DNA of 64,000 nt from Eudorina sp. 2006-703-Eu-15 (GCA_003117195.1 BDSI01000008.1:1455570-1519569), one strand, 5' to 3'. Positions 1-12,382 are shown, numbered from the stretch's first letter. Notes: generated by a model from the letters alone, not told the origin. Numbers and translations are program-made.

Positions 1-457
1 CATGTCACGGCCATGAGCGCATGAGAGCGTCGCTGGCGGAACACAAATTATTACACCACTCCGTTCAATTATGGCTTTCGTCGCAGCTTCACTTGTATGT
101 ACCTGATGAGAAACGAGCAACGTTCAGTTGGCGCAGTAGCCATGACTGCAACGTTGTGTCAAAAGACGTTTGCTGCATACCAATGTTAGTTATATTGATT
201 TTCTGCGGGTTAGGAGCGAATTTTCCCGCGCGCTTTGGTGGTTTCGTCACCAACAGTCGTACCCGTACGTTCTAGTCGCCCGTCCTGTTCGCGACCTGCC
301 GACTGCTGAGAACCTAGCCCAAATAAATCACCGCAGAGCTTCAGTGCAAACAAAAAATCGATCAACCAAAAATTCGATCAACCAAGACCGTGCGGGTTAT
401 TACAACGACCTGCGGCTCGTCTCCTCGGATTTCAGCCTTTGCAACCGAAGAGGCGGA
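1..457. other. Upstream flank of the M11 protease gene
   Basis: Non-coding as far as I can tell. The frame of the downstream signal peptide is open back to about position 170 but has no ATG before 458. No TATA box or other clear promoter element stands out. Confidence 0.4.
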
Positions 458-3400
458 ATGGATTCAAACCTGCCACACGGTCTGCGCTTTCTACTCGTGA
501 CCCTATTGGCAGCGCTCTCGAGTTGTGAAGCCTTTATGAATCAAATTGCCCAACCTGGGATTATTACAGGCGAGTGTGCCGGTATACTTGTGGTGCTGCA
601 CGTCAGCTAGTGCGTGGTGCTGCAAGCTCGTCACGTCTGGGGTTCGCCGCTTGCATTTGAACTGGATGTGTGGTATTGTGACCTGTCTAAACTTGACGTG
701 TTTCCAAATGCACTTGGATCCTCCAGTCAGCGCCGCATACAACCGCTCAACACGTACCGTTCCACTTCCTTGGGTGTCGAAGTACCCAACTTCTGACCAG
801 TCGTCCAACCTCTGACCAGTCCCAGCGTCTGACACAGACCTCTACCCGTTCATACCACCTAATGTACCTTGCTTGGTTCTTTGCACCATCCCGTCAATGC
901 CGACGTGGGTGGAACTTGCCTGCAACTTATTGTGCCCGCCATCGCTGCATCGATCCAAGCTTACGCTTGCCTGAATCACGCGGCGGCATACAACCGATGT
1001 CCACCCCGACCTCAGGTACCCTCACCTCCCTGGATCTCACGCTGCGGCAAGTAGCGCCCACGGATGCGCGCCGGACCTACTACCTCCGCGAGGACGCCAG
1101 CGGTGCCATCCACCGTCTGACCTTCTGCCCTGCCGTGCGGCAAGCTGCAATCCTACTTGGCATCCCCGTACATGTGTCGGTCGACAAGATCACTGACGGC
1201 GTCATGGTGTCGTGCGCCGCCCCAACGGCCGCCGTTGTGGACGACTCCAGCGGTGATGATCGCCGCACGGGCCGGGGCGGCGGGCGCCGAGAGTTGTTGG
1301 GCGACGCGATGGTGACTCCAAGCCGGATGCGGTTGCTCGTCTACATCGTGTCGATGTGCGGCTATCCCAAGCCCCAGGCCGCGACCCCAGAGGTGCGTGT
1401 CGCGCCTCACGCGAGAAACCGATGGACTGTAGGGCGCACCGCCACGACGCAAGCAAGCCGCCCCGGATGAGGAAAAGCCCGACAGGGGCCCCACCAACGG
1501 CTGACAGGTACAGATAATCCGTTGTGGGGTCCACGGTGGCCTGAACCGTTTCGACGGAAACACCGAAACGATGCAAGGGGTGGCGAACGAGTCCATGCAC
1601 CCGCGCGTCATCGTCGTCCATCCTACCCGTGTATGTGCGCCTCCTCACTGACCGACTGCGCCCCTGAACCACCCACACACGCACGAACATCGCTGTCTCC
1701 ATCTCTTGACTTGGATCTAACACACAGGACCCCGGCCTGGGCTAAGGGTCCACCTTGTAACGTGTTTACATATAGAGAGGACCCCAGGACACTGCCGCAC
1801 CTTTCGGCGTCCTCAAATAGCCCGTAGTCCTCCACTCATCATCCTCATCATCCTCATCATCCTCCTCATCATCATCATGATCATCATCATCACGTCCATC
1901 TTCATCTTGTCCCCGCAGGACGTCCGCAACGCGTTTCTGCTCGGCAGTGATGCAAACGACGGCCGCAGCCTTGCCGCCTACGTCAGCACCTGCAGCAACG
2001 GCCAGGTGACCCTGGCAGCAGAGGACCTGACCGTGCTCGGGCCCGTGGAGGTGCCCTGCACCGGCGCGCTGCCTGCGGGCCACCCATTCAACAGCGGCCC
2101 CGACTTCACGAGCACGAGTTGCAGTTATGCCGACAGCATGTTCAAGTGGCACTACTGGCTGGACGGCTGGGCCTCCAGAACGCACGGCATTAACTCCGCA
2201 GACTACCACCACCGAGTTCTCGTCCTGCCGCCCAGCTTCTCCTCCATCGTTGATGGTGGGTAGGAGCGCCAAATCATCATGGCTATGCACGCGCGCGCAA
2301 GAGCAACGCGGATCAGTATCAATGATGTTGCATTGGATGGTTATCGGTGGCCATCCATGTGCGGTAACACGCCGTTGTTAAACCCTGTCTCGATATCAGC
2401 TCGCTTTTTGATTCGGCTCCCACAGTACTTTCTCTTGTCCATCCCACAGACCACACTCGAAATGATTTGCACACGCGCGCGCGTGACTTGTCATCAGCGC
2501 GCACAGCGGCCCTCCCTTTCCCGGCGGCCTCGCTCGCGGCTGTCTCCACTGCCATCGCCCCACTGCATCGCCCTCATCCTCACGCTCCGCGGCCGGGCCC
2601 TCCCCCGCGCGCCCGCACGTTTTTTACGTGATTACGTCCCCCGTTTTCCCCCTTTACAACGAACTACTCCTTCCTACCCGCGCGACTGCGTCCACGCTGA
2701 CGCGACCAAACTCATTCATCATGTTCCCCTGCAGGCTGCGGCGGCTTCGCGGGTGTGGCGACCCCCGGCCGTTACTCCTTCGCCACGACAGCTGTGAACG
2801 CCTGGGGTTCCAGCCTGGTCTGGCTGAGCGGCGAGTTTTACGGAGACCTGGAGGTGCCGTTCCACGAGCTGGGTCACACGTACGGCATGGCGCACTCGGA
2901 CATCCTCGGCGGTTGCGATCTGGGCAGCCAATGCGACCACACGTGCGCTATGGGCGCCTTCGGAGGCCAGGACATCCGGTGCTTCAACGCACCGCACAAC
3001 TGGCAGGTGTGCTGTTCGGTGGGGAGAGCTCCAGTGCGTCATATGCGGTGGGCGTGGCATTATTTGCCAACGGGTGTTCGTGCGGAAGTTATGTACCCAA
3101 CTGGTGACTTGGTCGCCTAGCCACGCTTCTGGCCTGCCAGCTTGCCGTCCGTCGGTCATCAGACAGGGCTTACTTGTCATCTGCTGGCCTGGAGTTTGTT
3201 GCACGGCATCTCGTTGTCTCCTAGCTTGGCCGGCCCTGTGTGGAGCAGCATGATTCCACCTCTCAGTTATGAAGAGCGGACTCGCTTCGGCCAGCACTCG
3301 CAGCCCCAGCCCGCGCCGCATCCCATGCACGGCGCCTCTATCGCAGCAGCGTGCCTACCTTTTGCTTGTGTGAATCCACCACGCAAGAATGTATGTTGCC

Positions 3401-4246
3401 ACAAGGGTCATCCTACGCTGCCGCCGGCAGGTCTCGAATTCTAGACAACCCTGCCGCCGCAACCCCTTACTACTTGTCCCTCGACGGCAAACTATCCCGA
3501 CCTGCGTTTCCTGCACCTGCTGCCCATCCACGCAGTTGGGCTGGAGCAAGCCGCTCCTCACACTCGACGGCGACAGTCTGGCCATCGGCGCATACACACC
3601 CGTGGTCCTCCCGACACAGCTCTCCGGGACGACGCGCACCAGCGTGCTGCTGACGGGCGCCGGCCTGCCGGTGGGCCAGCGGGTCTTCATCTCGACGCGC
3701 AAGAACGTCTACCCGTACGACCTACCCTGGGAGACCATCGCGGACGGCGTGCCGTTCATGCTCGTACACACGTACAACGGGACTGACGCGGACCCCGGGA
3801 TCGCGACGTTGCTGGTGGGCGAGATCACCGTTTCACAGACCTGGCGCGACCCGCGCAGCAAGTTGGCGGTCAGGTTCGATTCCTGGAGCGCTGCGACGGG
3901 CGCCTCCGTTCGGCTCTGCCGCCGACGAGGCGACACTGAAACGACCTGCTACGACGGACTGGACGATGACTGTGATTTCACGCTGGACCGGAGGGACAGC
4001 GACTGCCGCGCGCCGCCGCCGGCGCCGTCCCCGCCGTCCACACCGCCGCCGCCGCCACCGTCGTCGCCGTCTTCGCCGCCGCCGCTGCAGCCGCCGCCAC
4101 CAGTGCCGCGGCTGCCGTCTGCGCCGCGCCGGCCCGCGCCGCCGCCGCCGGCGCGCCCAGAGGTCGAGGTGCGGCGATCTCGCCCTATGCGGGGCAAGTC
4201 GTCGTCCCCTCGGCGGCCGGATCAACGCCGGCTGCTACTGTCGTGA
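458..4246 (+). CDS. Secreted gametolysin-like zinc metalloprotease (peptidase M11)
   Basis: Five exons are proposed: 458-581, 1016-1392, 1919-2255, 2735-3006 and 3536-4246. All introns are GT..AG, the phases agree, and the total is 1821 nt (606 residues plus stop). ATG 458 is the first ATG in its frame and is followed at once by a signal peptide (LRFLLVTLLAALSSCEA, ending about residue 25). Residues 42-166 look like the M11 propeptide or early domain. Exon 4 carries HELGHTYGMAH (about residues 323-333), a full metzincin HExxHxxGxxH zinc site, and a CAMG stretch about 25 residues later that fits the Met-turn. Exon 5 has a beta-rich domain and a Cys/Asp-rich CYDGLDDDCD motif like MopE-type metal-binding motifs, then a Pro-rich tail. 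M11 enzymes of volvocine algae digest the Hyp-rich cell wall or matrix; applying that here is inference from the family. The Pro-rich tail could anchor it in the wall. The last 40 residues are basic and low in complexity, so a further intron there is possible. Confidence 0.85.
1837..1892. repeat. (ATC)-rich microsatellite in protease intron 2
   Basis: Imperfect ATC/CTC trinucleotide run inside intron 2 (1393-1918), ending about 26 bases before the exon 3 acceptor. On the sense strand it adds pyrimidines ahead of the splice site. Confidence 0.8.
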
Positions 4247-6519
4247 TGATCGGCTAACTTCATGATAATGATTTTCGTGCGGGTGCCCCTAACAACTCAA
4301 TCAACACGCACGCAGGCTGCCCCGCCCGCATGCGTCTTCTGCTGCCAAATCCAATAGCTGCTGTGCCGCTCGCTGCTGTCGGCGAAATGGAGCTTACTTT
4401 GGCATGCGCACGTATTACCAAAGCCATAATAACACCTGCAAGCAAGCAACAGATAGACACCCTCACGTGCATCTTATCCCTGTATTATTTGTCTTGCACC
4501 GGCAGTACCGGGTACGCACCGGGTACGCAGGAACCTGTACATACATATGTCGTCATGATCGGTGGTGTGAGCGAGATGTATGTATATACGTCTGCTGGCG
4601 GGGCGGCGGGGTCAGCGCTCCGCCGCGGAGAGGAAGGTCAGAGCACAGCAGCAGCTAAACTGCATCAGGCAGGCACATACCTGGCCACTTATAATTAGTA
4701 CATCATGTGCTGCGTCGATTTGGCGCCAAAGGTAGAAACCCAGCAGCCACGCACGGCGCGCGCCGGCTCGCTCCGCGCGCGTGCGGACCAACAGGTAGGG
4801 GGCACACGCGGGCCGCGGCGGCCGTACACACTCGGCTAGCGAGATACGCGCCTGCTGCCGAGGGGCTCCAGCCCGCCATCTAGCCAGTTAGGCACACATA
4901 CATGCATCCATCCATGCACATATCCATCCTGCGCACTGCGCGCGAGCGGCTATCGGCACGCACGCACGCGCACATCTGGGCGTCTGTCCGTCCGCGGTCG
5001 GCAGGGCAGGAGTGAATTGATGAATGAATGCACGAATCCAACCTCGGAGGGAGTATGGTACTTGGGCACCAACAGTGCTGGATGTTTTGAATTGATCATG
5101 TTACTTGTAGGGAGTGGCTCAGAGGGTCCCGGCGGCGGCGGGGCGGCATCCGTACATCCCATCCGTGACGTGCAGAGTGCGTGGCGGCGGAGACGGAGAC
5201 GGAGTCGGTCGGATGCGCAGGCTCGCGCGCGCGCGCATACATACACTAGATCTATCTGGTGGAGATGGTTAGCGGCGGTAGGCAGCAGGCATTCACTGCT
5301 TAGGTCATGGCTGATCGTGATTCATCAGCTACGTAGGTAGTTCGATAGACAGGGCGCGCGGGCTACGCCACGCAGCAGGAGCCAGGCTTAGATAGAACGA
5401 AACGCACCTGCCTGCTGCGCGCCGTATTCCAGCGCCTTATGTACCTAGGCACACGTACGACCTCGTCGTATGTCGTCCAATTTTGGGATAAGTCACCGAC
5501 CTAGGCCACCCTCATGACCTCTTCGTACGTATTGTGGTTCGTCATCCCCAGATAGACGAAGCCCAGTCCAGCTATCTAGCTGGCTGCGCGGTTATGGACA
5601 CCTTGGGGCATGATTTGGAACGTACGCATGGGTTTTGTTGCTGTCTTTGGGTTTTCCCCCAAGCAACTACGGTAGCAGCGGGGAGCAGGATGATGAACTG
5701 ATGATGATGAGGGGATTGCTATGCGGAAGCGGCCAGAGCGCAGTTAGCTATGTGGCTACGGCTAGGTAGAGCTCTGGTGGCTGTGGTTTGGTCTACGTCA
5801 TGTATGTACGTCATGTATGTACGGTATGCATGTACGGTATGTGTGTATGGAATGTATGTATCTACGGTATGTATGGGATGGGGAGCATCAACACGCGCAT
5901 CACGCTCCGAGTGGTGGATGGATTGTTGTGGCGATGGTTGGATCGACATGCACGTCAAGGTTGGAGGCGGGCACCCGCAGGGTGGAGAGCGAGGGCAGCG
6001 GAGGCAGCAGCAGGAGAGGGCAGTTGAGTCTGCTGGCACGTACGGACGGATGCGCCGGTTCTGCGCCGCGAGCGGCAGGATGCGGCCCGTACGTTTCTAT
6101 CTGCCCTTCTCCTGCCGGGCGGCACTTCCGCCGGTGCTGGATGCGGACGTTGCTGAGTGCGCGGTGGTCGGCAGGGGGCCCGCCTGCCTTCGGGATTTGC
6201 AGGCTTGGGTGCACGTGTGTCGGGTGTGCCTTGCCTGGGCTGCTGTGCCCTGGCGCCCGACACAGCGATTGGTCGAGGGTCACTGCTCGCTGGTACGTAG
6301 TCGTGGCTCTTCCGCGGTTTACACAATGCAGTCGGTCTTTTTGACCTGGGCTGCTGCCCGCTCAAAAAAATGCGTGTTGATTGGATGCTTCCTGAGCCAC
6401 GCCTCGAGGGCCCAACTGTGACAGCCATGAGGAAGCAGCTGATGAGCGGTTGGGAACATGTGCGCCCTGGGGTTTAGCCAGAGGGGTTTCCCTCGGATGG
6501 TAAGCAGCCGGGAATCCAG
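4247..6519. other. Intergenic spacer, no gene recognised
   Basis: The first part must contain the 3' UTR of the protease gene, but no TGTAA poly(A) signal was seen close to the stop. Short open frames here have no recognisable domain or convincing splice sites. A variable TGTACG/TGTATG repeat sits at 5790-5880. Confidence 0.4.
5790..5880. repeat. Imperfect TGTAYG tandem repeat
   Basis: Degenerate repeats of ATGTATGTACG-like words (TGTACG, TGTATG) run for about 90 bases in otherwise unique spacer. No function is apparent. Confidence 0.7.
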
Positions 6520-6858
6520 ATGTCGAAGTATAAGCACTGGATGGGTCTGCCGTTTTCAGGCGCGGCAGCCGTGATGTGGTCGCCACATGCTACGGTATTC
6601 ATTCCCTGCAGCGCGCACCGAAAGCTAATGCAGTTCCGGTGGTCTTTCTGGGCGCTGGAGGCTAACAGAGGGCGTAGGGGCAGACATCGTGTGCCTAGGG
6701 AACAGCGGGTCTGTCGTTGCTGTGGGGTCGAAGGTCAGGTCGAGGACGAAAAGCATGTCTTGCTAGGTTGTCCTGTGTACGACGATATTCGCGCGGAGGA
6801 AGGCTTTCCCCATTTCACCACCATGCGGAAGCGATGGCCTGGGACCCGGCTCGGTTAG
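6520..6858 (+). pseudogene. Relic of a non-LTR retrotransposon (C-terminal zinc knuckle)
   Basis: The 112-residue frame contains a basic stretch (GRRGRHRVPREQR) followed by CRCC, VEDEKHVLLGCP and an acidic tail. That CxCC..(E/D)DE.H.L..CP pattern is typical of the zinc-binding region after the reverse transcriptase of plant and algal LINEs (zf-RVT-like). No reverse transcriptase motif lies upstream, so this is a truncated fragment. It sits about 0.5 kb left of the U6/tRNA array. The assignment rests on pattern recognition only. Confidence 0.55.
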
Positions 6859-7385
6859 CAAGGCTCTTGGTGCGCATGTGGGCACACCGCAACTCAAATC
6901 GTCCCGTCTGGACGGTAGCAGTCTCCTTTTTTCCTCCTGCTAGTGCATTGTCATGCGCGTGCTTTTAGGTGTTTTTCGCGCGCCCTTGGGCCAACGGCTC
7001 GTACGGGTAGTGGTACAGGTATGGGGTTATGCACCCCCAACCAAGTAACACACACACATGATTGCTCTCCTCATGGTAATCACGTTGTATCTGTAAATCA
7101 CAATCACGGACGGACCATGTACGCATCGACCGAATCGCCAGTGGTCCGGATTAAGCAAGCAAGCCCCGTAAACAGCGCTCACATACACGCATAAATCCTA
7201 AGCGTAGACATGAACGTGGGTGGCGCAAATCCAAAACAGCCTTGTCTAAACAGGATGGATACAGGAGAAGACTGCGGCGCGGCCCACAGGCAGCGGTGAA
7301 AGGACTGCTTTTGTAGACTTGGATGAGGTCAGGAAACAATATGGGTAGTGAACAGGGGTATATGGTGTACCCTTGGTTATAGGCC
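6859..7385. other. Unique spacer left of the array
   Basis: No gene, RNA or repeat is recognised. Similarity to the 1.88-kb unit starts abruptly at about 7386, so the array begins part-way through a unit. Confidence 0.5.
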
Positions 7386-7548
7386 TGCTTGACCATGTCC
7401 CCAACAGACGGTCACGTGCGCTGGCATCTTGCTGTGCAGTGTCGTACAGTTCGACATGCGGCCATGACATAAGGCACGGTGCTGGCTGGGCTGGGGTGGA
7501 GCGTGGAGGTGTGGTTGGTTGGTGCGTTGGACTTTTTGACATCTCGGA

Positions 7549-7635
7549 GCGCCATTAGTCTAGTAGCAGGATACTCGCCTCCCACATGCAGTGTGGTGGT
7601 CGCGAGCGGCCCGGGTGCAAATCCCGGATGGCGCA
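7549..7635 (+). tRNA. tRNA-Gly(CCC)-like gene with intron, copy 1
   Basis: The acceptor stem GCGCCAT pairs fully with ATGGCGC, and the discriminator is A. The anticodon arm CTCGC/GCGAG encloses loop CTCCCAC (anticodon CCC, glycine). A 16-nt intron (7585-7600) lies at the canonical 37/38 site. The T stem CCGGG/CCCGG is perfect and the variable loop is CGGC. The spliced length is 71 nt. Two oddities: the D loop (AGTAGCA) lacks the invariant GG, and the T loop is TGCAAAT, so position 55 is G instead of T. No T-run terminator follows closely; the first TTTT is several hundred bases on. It may be a functional tRNA gene, a diverged pseudogene, or a Pol III element kept for another reason. Confidence 0.8.
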
Positions 7636-8590
7636 TTCCTGGCGTGAGTGTTAGCAAGTGCTGTATGGAGTAGTTGGTGATGCTCATGGCTTCGAACGCT
7701 GTTGCACGTGCGGACTGGAACGGTTATAGAGGCATGGCCAAGGCTCACAACGGGCCCCTGTGGGGCAGCCGGCGCGCTGTATCTGGTCCGCTAACACGGA
7801 CATCTTAAAATGTGCACCCTAGGCAACTGCGTGCACCGGGTTTGCTGCTGCCGTAAAGCTTGGATAAGAGGACATGTTTGGGATGGACAGAGCCGGGCAG
7901 TCTGCTGGAGCCCACCCAACGTTAGTTGCCATGTTGTTATTATGACTAGGGATGTCGAGTGCGTATGTCGCAGCACACGGCGCGCCCTGCCTGCGCCTGC
8001 AGCCCTGCATCGCACTGCACTGCACTGCACTGCTGGTCAGATGCGCTCAGTGCGTGTACACAACTATCACCCTTTTCATGAGGTCGCCGGGTATTTGCTT
8101 GCTTCGCCGGCCAAGTGTTTCGCAGCGAGCATGTTCGGACGGAGGCAACGAAGTAAGAGGCTGTCGGATGCATGTCCGGTCGGTCGACAGCCCCAGGATC
8201 TCTCCTGCCCGGCCAAGGCCAGCCTCAGCGAGCCTGCTGCCGACATTCGCCAACCGCTGCAGCCCTGCCGCCGGCTCCCACACCACTCGTGCGCAGCTGT
8301 ACTATCTCCTTACATTTGATTGCTGCTACATCAGGGCAGGGTTGGGGTGGGTGAGAGGTAGGCCGACGGGCATACTACTCCGGGCTTATTAGCTGTGCCC
8401 TTTGCATGACACGAACTCTTGCCTTGCCTACCGGCGACGTAACACACATACACGCGCACGCGCACACGCACACGCACGCAAAGCGGGGGCAGCTTTGCAA
8501 CTGCTGCCGTACGTCTTCGGAGCGCCACAGGTCGTCCGCCCGTCCGCAGTCTTTGCGCTGTTTGGTTCATCAGCGTACGGCGCGTTGGGG

Positions 8591-8598
8591 TATATATG
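8591..8598 (+). promoter_or_regulatory. TATA box of U6 copy 1
   Basis: TATATATG lies 30 bases before the U6 start, the spacing expected for a Pol III type 3 (external) promoter. It is conserved at the same place before all 14 U6 copies. No plant-type upstream sequence element (TCCCACATCG-like) was found near -60. Confidence 0.8.
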
Positions 8599-8620
8599 TA
8601 ATAATTTTGCCAAATTTTGC

Positions 8621-8723
8621 GTGCTTCGGCACAACTGTTAAAATTGGAAAAATACAGAGAAGATTAGCATGGCCCCCGCGCAGGGATGACACGCACAAAT
8701 CGAGAAATGGTTCCAAATTTTTT
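8621..8723 (+). ncRNA. U6 spliceosomal snRNA, copy 1
   Basis: U6 is the catalytic snRNA of the spliceosome. The gene begins with the 5' stem-loop GTGCTTCGGCAC, then has the invariant ATACAGAGA box (5' splice site recognition), the AGC triad in GATTAGCATGGCC, the GGATGACACGC part of the internal stem-loop, and the ACAAATCGAGAAATGG 3' domain close to plant U6. It ends in T6 (8718-8723), a Pol III terminator. The stretch before ATACAGAGA reads GGAAAA, where plant and animal U6 read GGAACG. Confidence 0.97.
8718..8723 (+). terminator. Pol III terminator of U6 copy 1
   Basis: A run of six T directly follows CCAAA at the 3' end of the U6 sequence. Other copies have six or seven T, except copy 8 (TTGTTTT). 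Confidence 0.85.
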
Positions 8724-9429
8724 CACTACACCACCGGCTGCGATCGAGCCCTGCAGTCAGCACACGCGTACAATTGCAGGTAACAAAACCAAACAGGGAA
8801 AGAGGCGCGTGCGTGCGGCGGAACCAACAGCTCCTTATTAACGTGCACGTACGATTGTAGGGAGAGAGATGGAGCGGACCACGCGCACAGGACACAAGGG
8901 TTCGTATTTACACAGGCACTCGCTGGGAAACAGGAACGGGTAACGCGCATCAGGGCAAACGCCCAGAACAAGGTATTCGTTGGAAGCAAGCAAGACCATC
9001 ACCCACAGAAAAACGGCACATGCAGGACGGACCGCACCGGACAGAACCAACGCCCGGAAGCCGTACACCATGACACCCCACACACGCAGGAAACCCACGT
9101 ACGGATGCCGTTCACCGATACCGTCATGCCCTTGCATGCGAGCACGTCGCTTAGCTGGGCTGGGCTGGGCTGGAGGGATGAGGGAGCTCGTTGCCGGCCG
9201 CAAGCAGTCGTCAGTAGTCTGCTGCTCACCCCTGTGCGCGTGCGGTTGCTGCGTGCCTGCACCGCTTGACCATGTCCTCAACAGACGGTCACGTGCGCTG
9301 GCATCTTGCTGTGCAGTGTCGTACAGTTCCACATGCGGCCATGACATAAGGCCCGGTGCTAGCTGGCTGGGCTGGGGTGGAGCGTGGAGGTGTGGTTGGT
9401 TGGTGCGTTGGACTTTTTGACATCTCGGA

Positions 9430-9516
9430 GCGCCATTAGTCTAGTAGCAGGATACTCGCCTCCCACATGCAGTGTGGTGGTCGCGAGCGGCCCGGGTGCA
9501 AATCCCGGATGGCGCA
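9430..9516 (+). tRNA. tRNA-Gly(CCC)-like gene, copy 2
   Basis: Identical to copy 1, including the 16-nt intron and the G at position 55. Confidence 0.8.
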
Positions 9517-10501
9517 TTCCTGGCGTGAGTGTTAGCAAGTGCTGTATGGAGTAGTTGGTGATGCTCATGGCTTCGAACGCTGTTGCACGTGCGGACTGGA
9601 ACGGTTATAGAGGCATGGCCAAGGCTCACAACGGGCCCCTGTGGGGCAGCCGGCGCGCTGTATCTGGTCCGCTAACACGGACATCCTAAAATGTGCACCC
9701 TAGGCAACTGCGTGCACCGGGTTTGCTGCTGCCGTAAAGCTTGGATAAGAGGACATGTTTGGGATGGACAGAGCCGGGCAGTCTGCTGGAGCCCACCCAA
9801 CGTTAGTTGCCATGTTGTTATTATGACTAGGGATGTCGAGTGCGTATGTCGCAGCACACGGCGCGCCCTGCCTGCGCCTGCAGCCCTGCATCGCACTGCA
9901 CTGCACTGCACTGCTGGTCAGATGCGCTCAGTGCGTGTACACAACTATCACCCTTTTCATGAGGTCGCCGGGTATTTGCTTGCTTCGCCGGCCAAGTGTT
10001 TCGCAGCGAGCATGTTCGGACGGAGGCAACGAAGTAAGAGGCTGTCGGATGCATGTCCGGTCGGTCGACATCCCCAGGATCTCTCCTGCCCGGCCAAGGC
10101 CAGCCTCAGCGAGCCTGCTGCCGACATTCGCCAACCGCTGCAGCCCTGCCGCCGGCTCCCACACCACTCGTGCGCAGCTGTACTATCTCCTTACATTTGA
10201 TTGCTGCTACATCAGGGCAGGGTTGGGGTGGGTGAGAGGTAGGCCGACGGGCATACTACTCCGGGCTTATTAGCTGTGCCCTTTGCATGACACGAACTCT
10301 TGCCTTGCCTACCGGCGACGTAACACACATACACGCGCACGCGCACACGCACACGCACGCAAAGCGGGGGCAGCTTTGCAACTGCTGCCGTACGTCTTCG
10401 GAGCGCCACAGGTCGTCCGCCCGTCCGCAGTCTTTGCGCTGTTTGGTTCATCAGCGTACGGCGCGTTGGGGTATATATGTAATAATTTTGCCAAATTTTG
10501 C

Positions 10502-10604
10502 GTGCTTCGGCACAACTGTTAAAATTGGAAAAATACAGAGAAGATTAGCATGGCCCCCGCGCAGGGATGACACGCACAAATCGAGAAATGGTTCCAAATT
10601 TTTT
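10502..10604 (+). ncRNA. U6 snRNA, copy 2
   Basis: Same sequence and T6 end as copy 1; the TATA box is at -30. Confidence 0.97.
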
Positions 10605-11310
10605 CACTACACCACCGGCTGCGATCGAGCCCTGCAGTCAGCACACGCGTACAATTGCAGGTAACAAAACCAAACAGGGAAAGAGGCGCGTGCGTGCGGC
10701 GGAACCAACAGCTCCTTATGAACGTGCACGTACGATTGTAGGGAGAGAGATGGAGCGGACCACGCGCACAGGACACAAGGGTTCGTATTTACACAGGCAC
10801 TCGCTGGGAAACAGGAACGGGTAACGCGCATCAGGGCAAACGCCCAGAACAAGGTATTCGTTGGAAGCAAGCAAGACCATCACCCACAGAAAAACGGCAC
10901 ATGCAGGACGGACCGCACCGGACAGAACCAACGCCCGGAAGCCGTACACCATGACACCCCACACACGCAGGAAACCCACGTACGGATGCCGTTCACCGAT
11001 ACCGTCATGCCCTTGCATGCGAGCACGTCGCTTAGCTGGGCTGGGCTGGGCTGGAGGGATGAGGGAGCTCGTTGCCGGCCGCAAGCAGTCGTCAGTAGTC
11101 TGCTGCTCACCCCTGTGCGCGTGCGGTTGCTGCGTGCCTGCACCGCTTGACCATGTCCTCAACAGACGGTCACGTGCGCTGGCATCTTGCTGTGCAGTGT
11201 CGTACAGTTCCACATGCGGCCATGACATAAGGCCCGGTGCTAGCTGGCTGGGCTGGGGTGGAGCGTGGAGGTGTGGTTGGTTGGTGCGTTGGACTTTTTG
11301 ACATCTCGGA

Positions 11311-11397
11311 GCGCCATTAGTCTAGTAGCAGGATACTCGCCTCCCACATGCAGTGTGGTGGTCGCGAGCGGCCCGGGTGCAAATCCCGGATGGCGCA
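11311..11397 (+). tRNA. tRNA-Gly(CCC)-like gene, copy 3
   Basis: Identical to copy 1. Confidence 0.8.
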
Positions 11398-12382
11398 TTC
11401 CTGGCGTGAGTGTTAGCAAGTGCTGTATGGAGTAGTTGGTGATGCTCATGGCTTCGAACGCTGTTGCACGTGCGGACTGGAACGGTTATAGAGGCATGGC
11501 CAAGGCTCACAACGGGCCCCTGTGGGGCAGCCGGCGCGCTGTATCTGGTCCGCTAACACGGACATCCTAAAATGTGCACCCTAGGCAACTGCGTGCACCG
11601 GGTTTGCTGCTGCCGTAAAGCTTGGATAAGAGGACATGTTTGGGATGGACAGAGCCGGGCAGTCTGCTGGAGCCCACCCAACGTTAGTTGCCATGTTGTT
11701 ATTATGACTAGGGATGTCGAGTGCGTATGTCGCAGCACACGGCGCGCCCTGCCTGCGCCTGCAGCCCTGCATCGCACTGCACTGCACTGCACTGCTGGTC
11801 AGATGCGCTCAGTGCGTGTACACAACTATCACCCTTTTCATGAGGTCGCCGGGTATTTGCTTGCTTCGCCGGCCAAGTGTTTCGCAGCGAGCATGTTCGG
11901 ACGGAGGCAACGAAGTAAGAGGCTGTCGGATGCATGTCCGGTCGGTCGACAGCCCCAGGATCTCTCCTGCCCGGCCAAGGCCAGCCTCAGCGAGCCTGCT
12001 GCCGACATTCGCCAACCGCTGCAGCCCTGCCGCCGGCTCCCACACCACTCGTGCGCAGCTGTACTATCTCCTTACATTTGATTGCTGCTACATCAGGGCA
12101 GGGTTGGGGTGGGTGAGAGGTAGGCCGACGGGCATACTACTCCGGGCTTATTAGCTGTGCCCTTTGCATGACACGAACTCTTGCCTTGCCTACCGGCGAC
12201 GTAACACACATACACGCGCACGCGCACACGCACACGCACGCAAAGCGGGGGCAGCTTTGCAACTGCTGCCGTACGTCTTCGGAGCGCCACAGGTCGTCCG
12301 CCCGTCCGCAGTCTTTGCGCTGTTTGGTTCATCAGCGTACGGCGCGTTGGGGTATATATGTAATAATTTTGCCAAATTTTGC

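Noticed and set aside
7549..7635. tRNA-derived SINE instead of a tRNA gene
   Set aside because: The body is a complete tRNA with matching acceptor stem and an intron at 37/38, and there is no SINE tail or poly-A. It always sits at the same place in a tandem unit and is not dispersed.
7810..8319. Recurrent open frames of 60-170 codons on both strands in every 1.88-kb unit
   Set aside because: They change length and frame wherever units differ by small indels (for example 169 versus 158 codons at the same place), overlap the U6 and tRNA genes, and show no domain. They persist only because the units are nearly identical.
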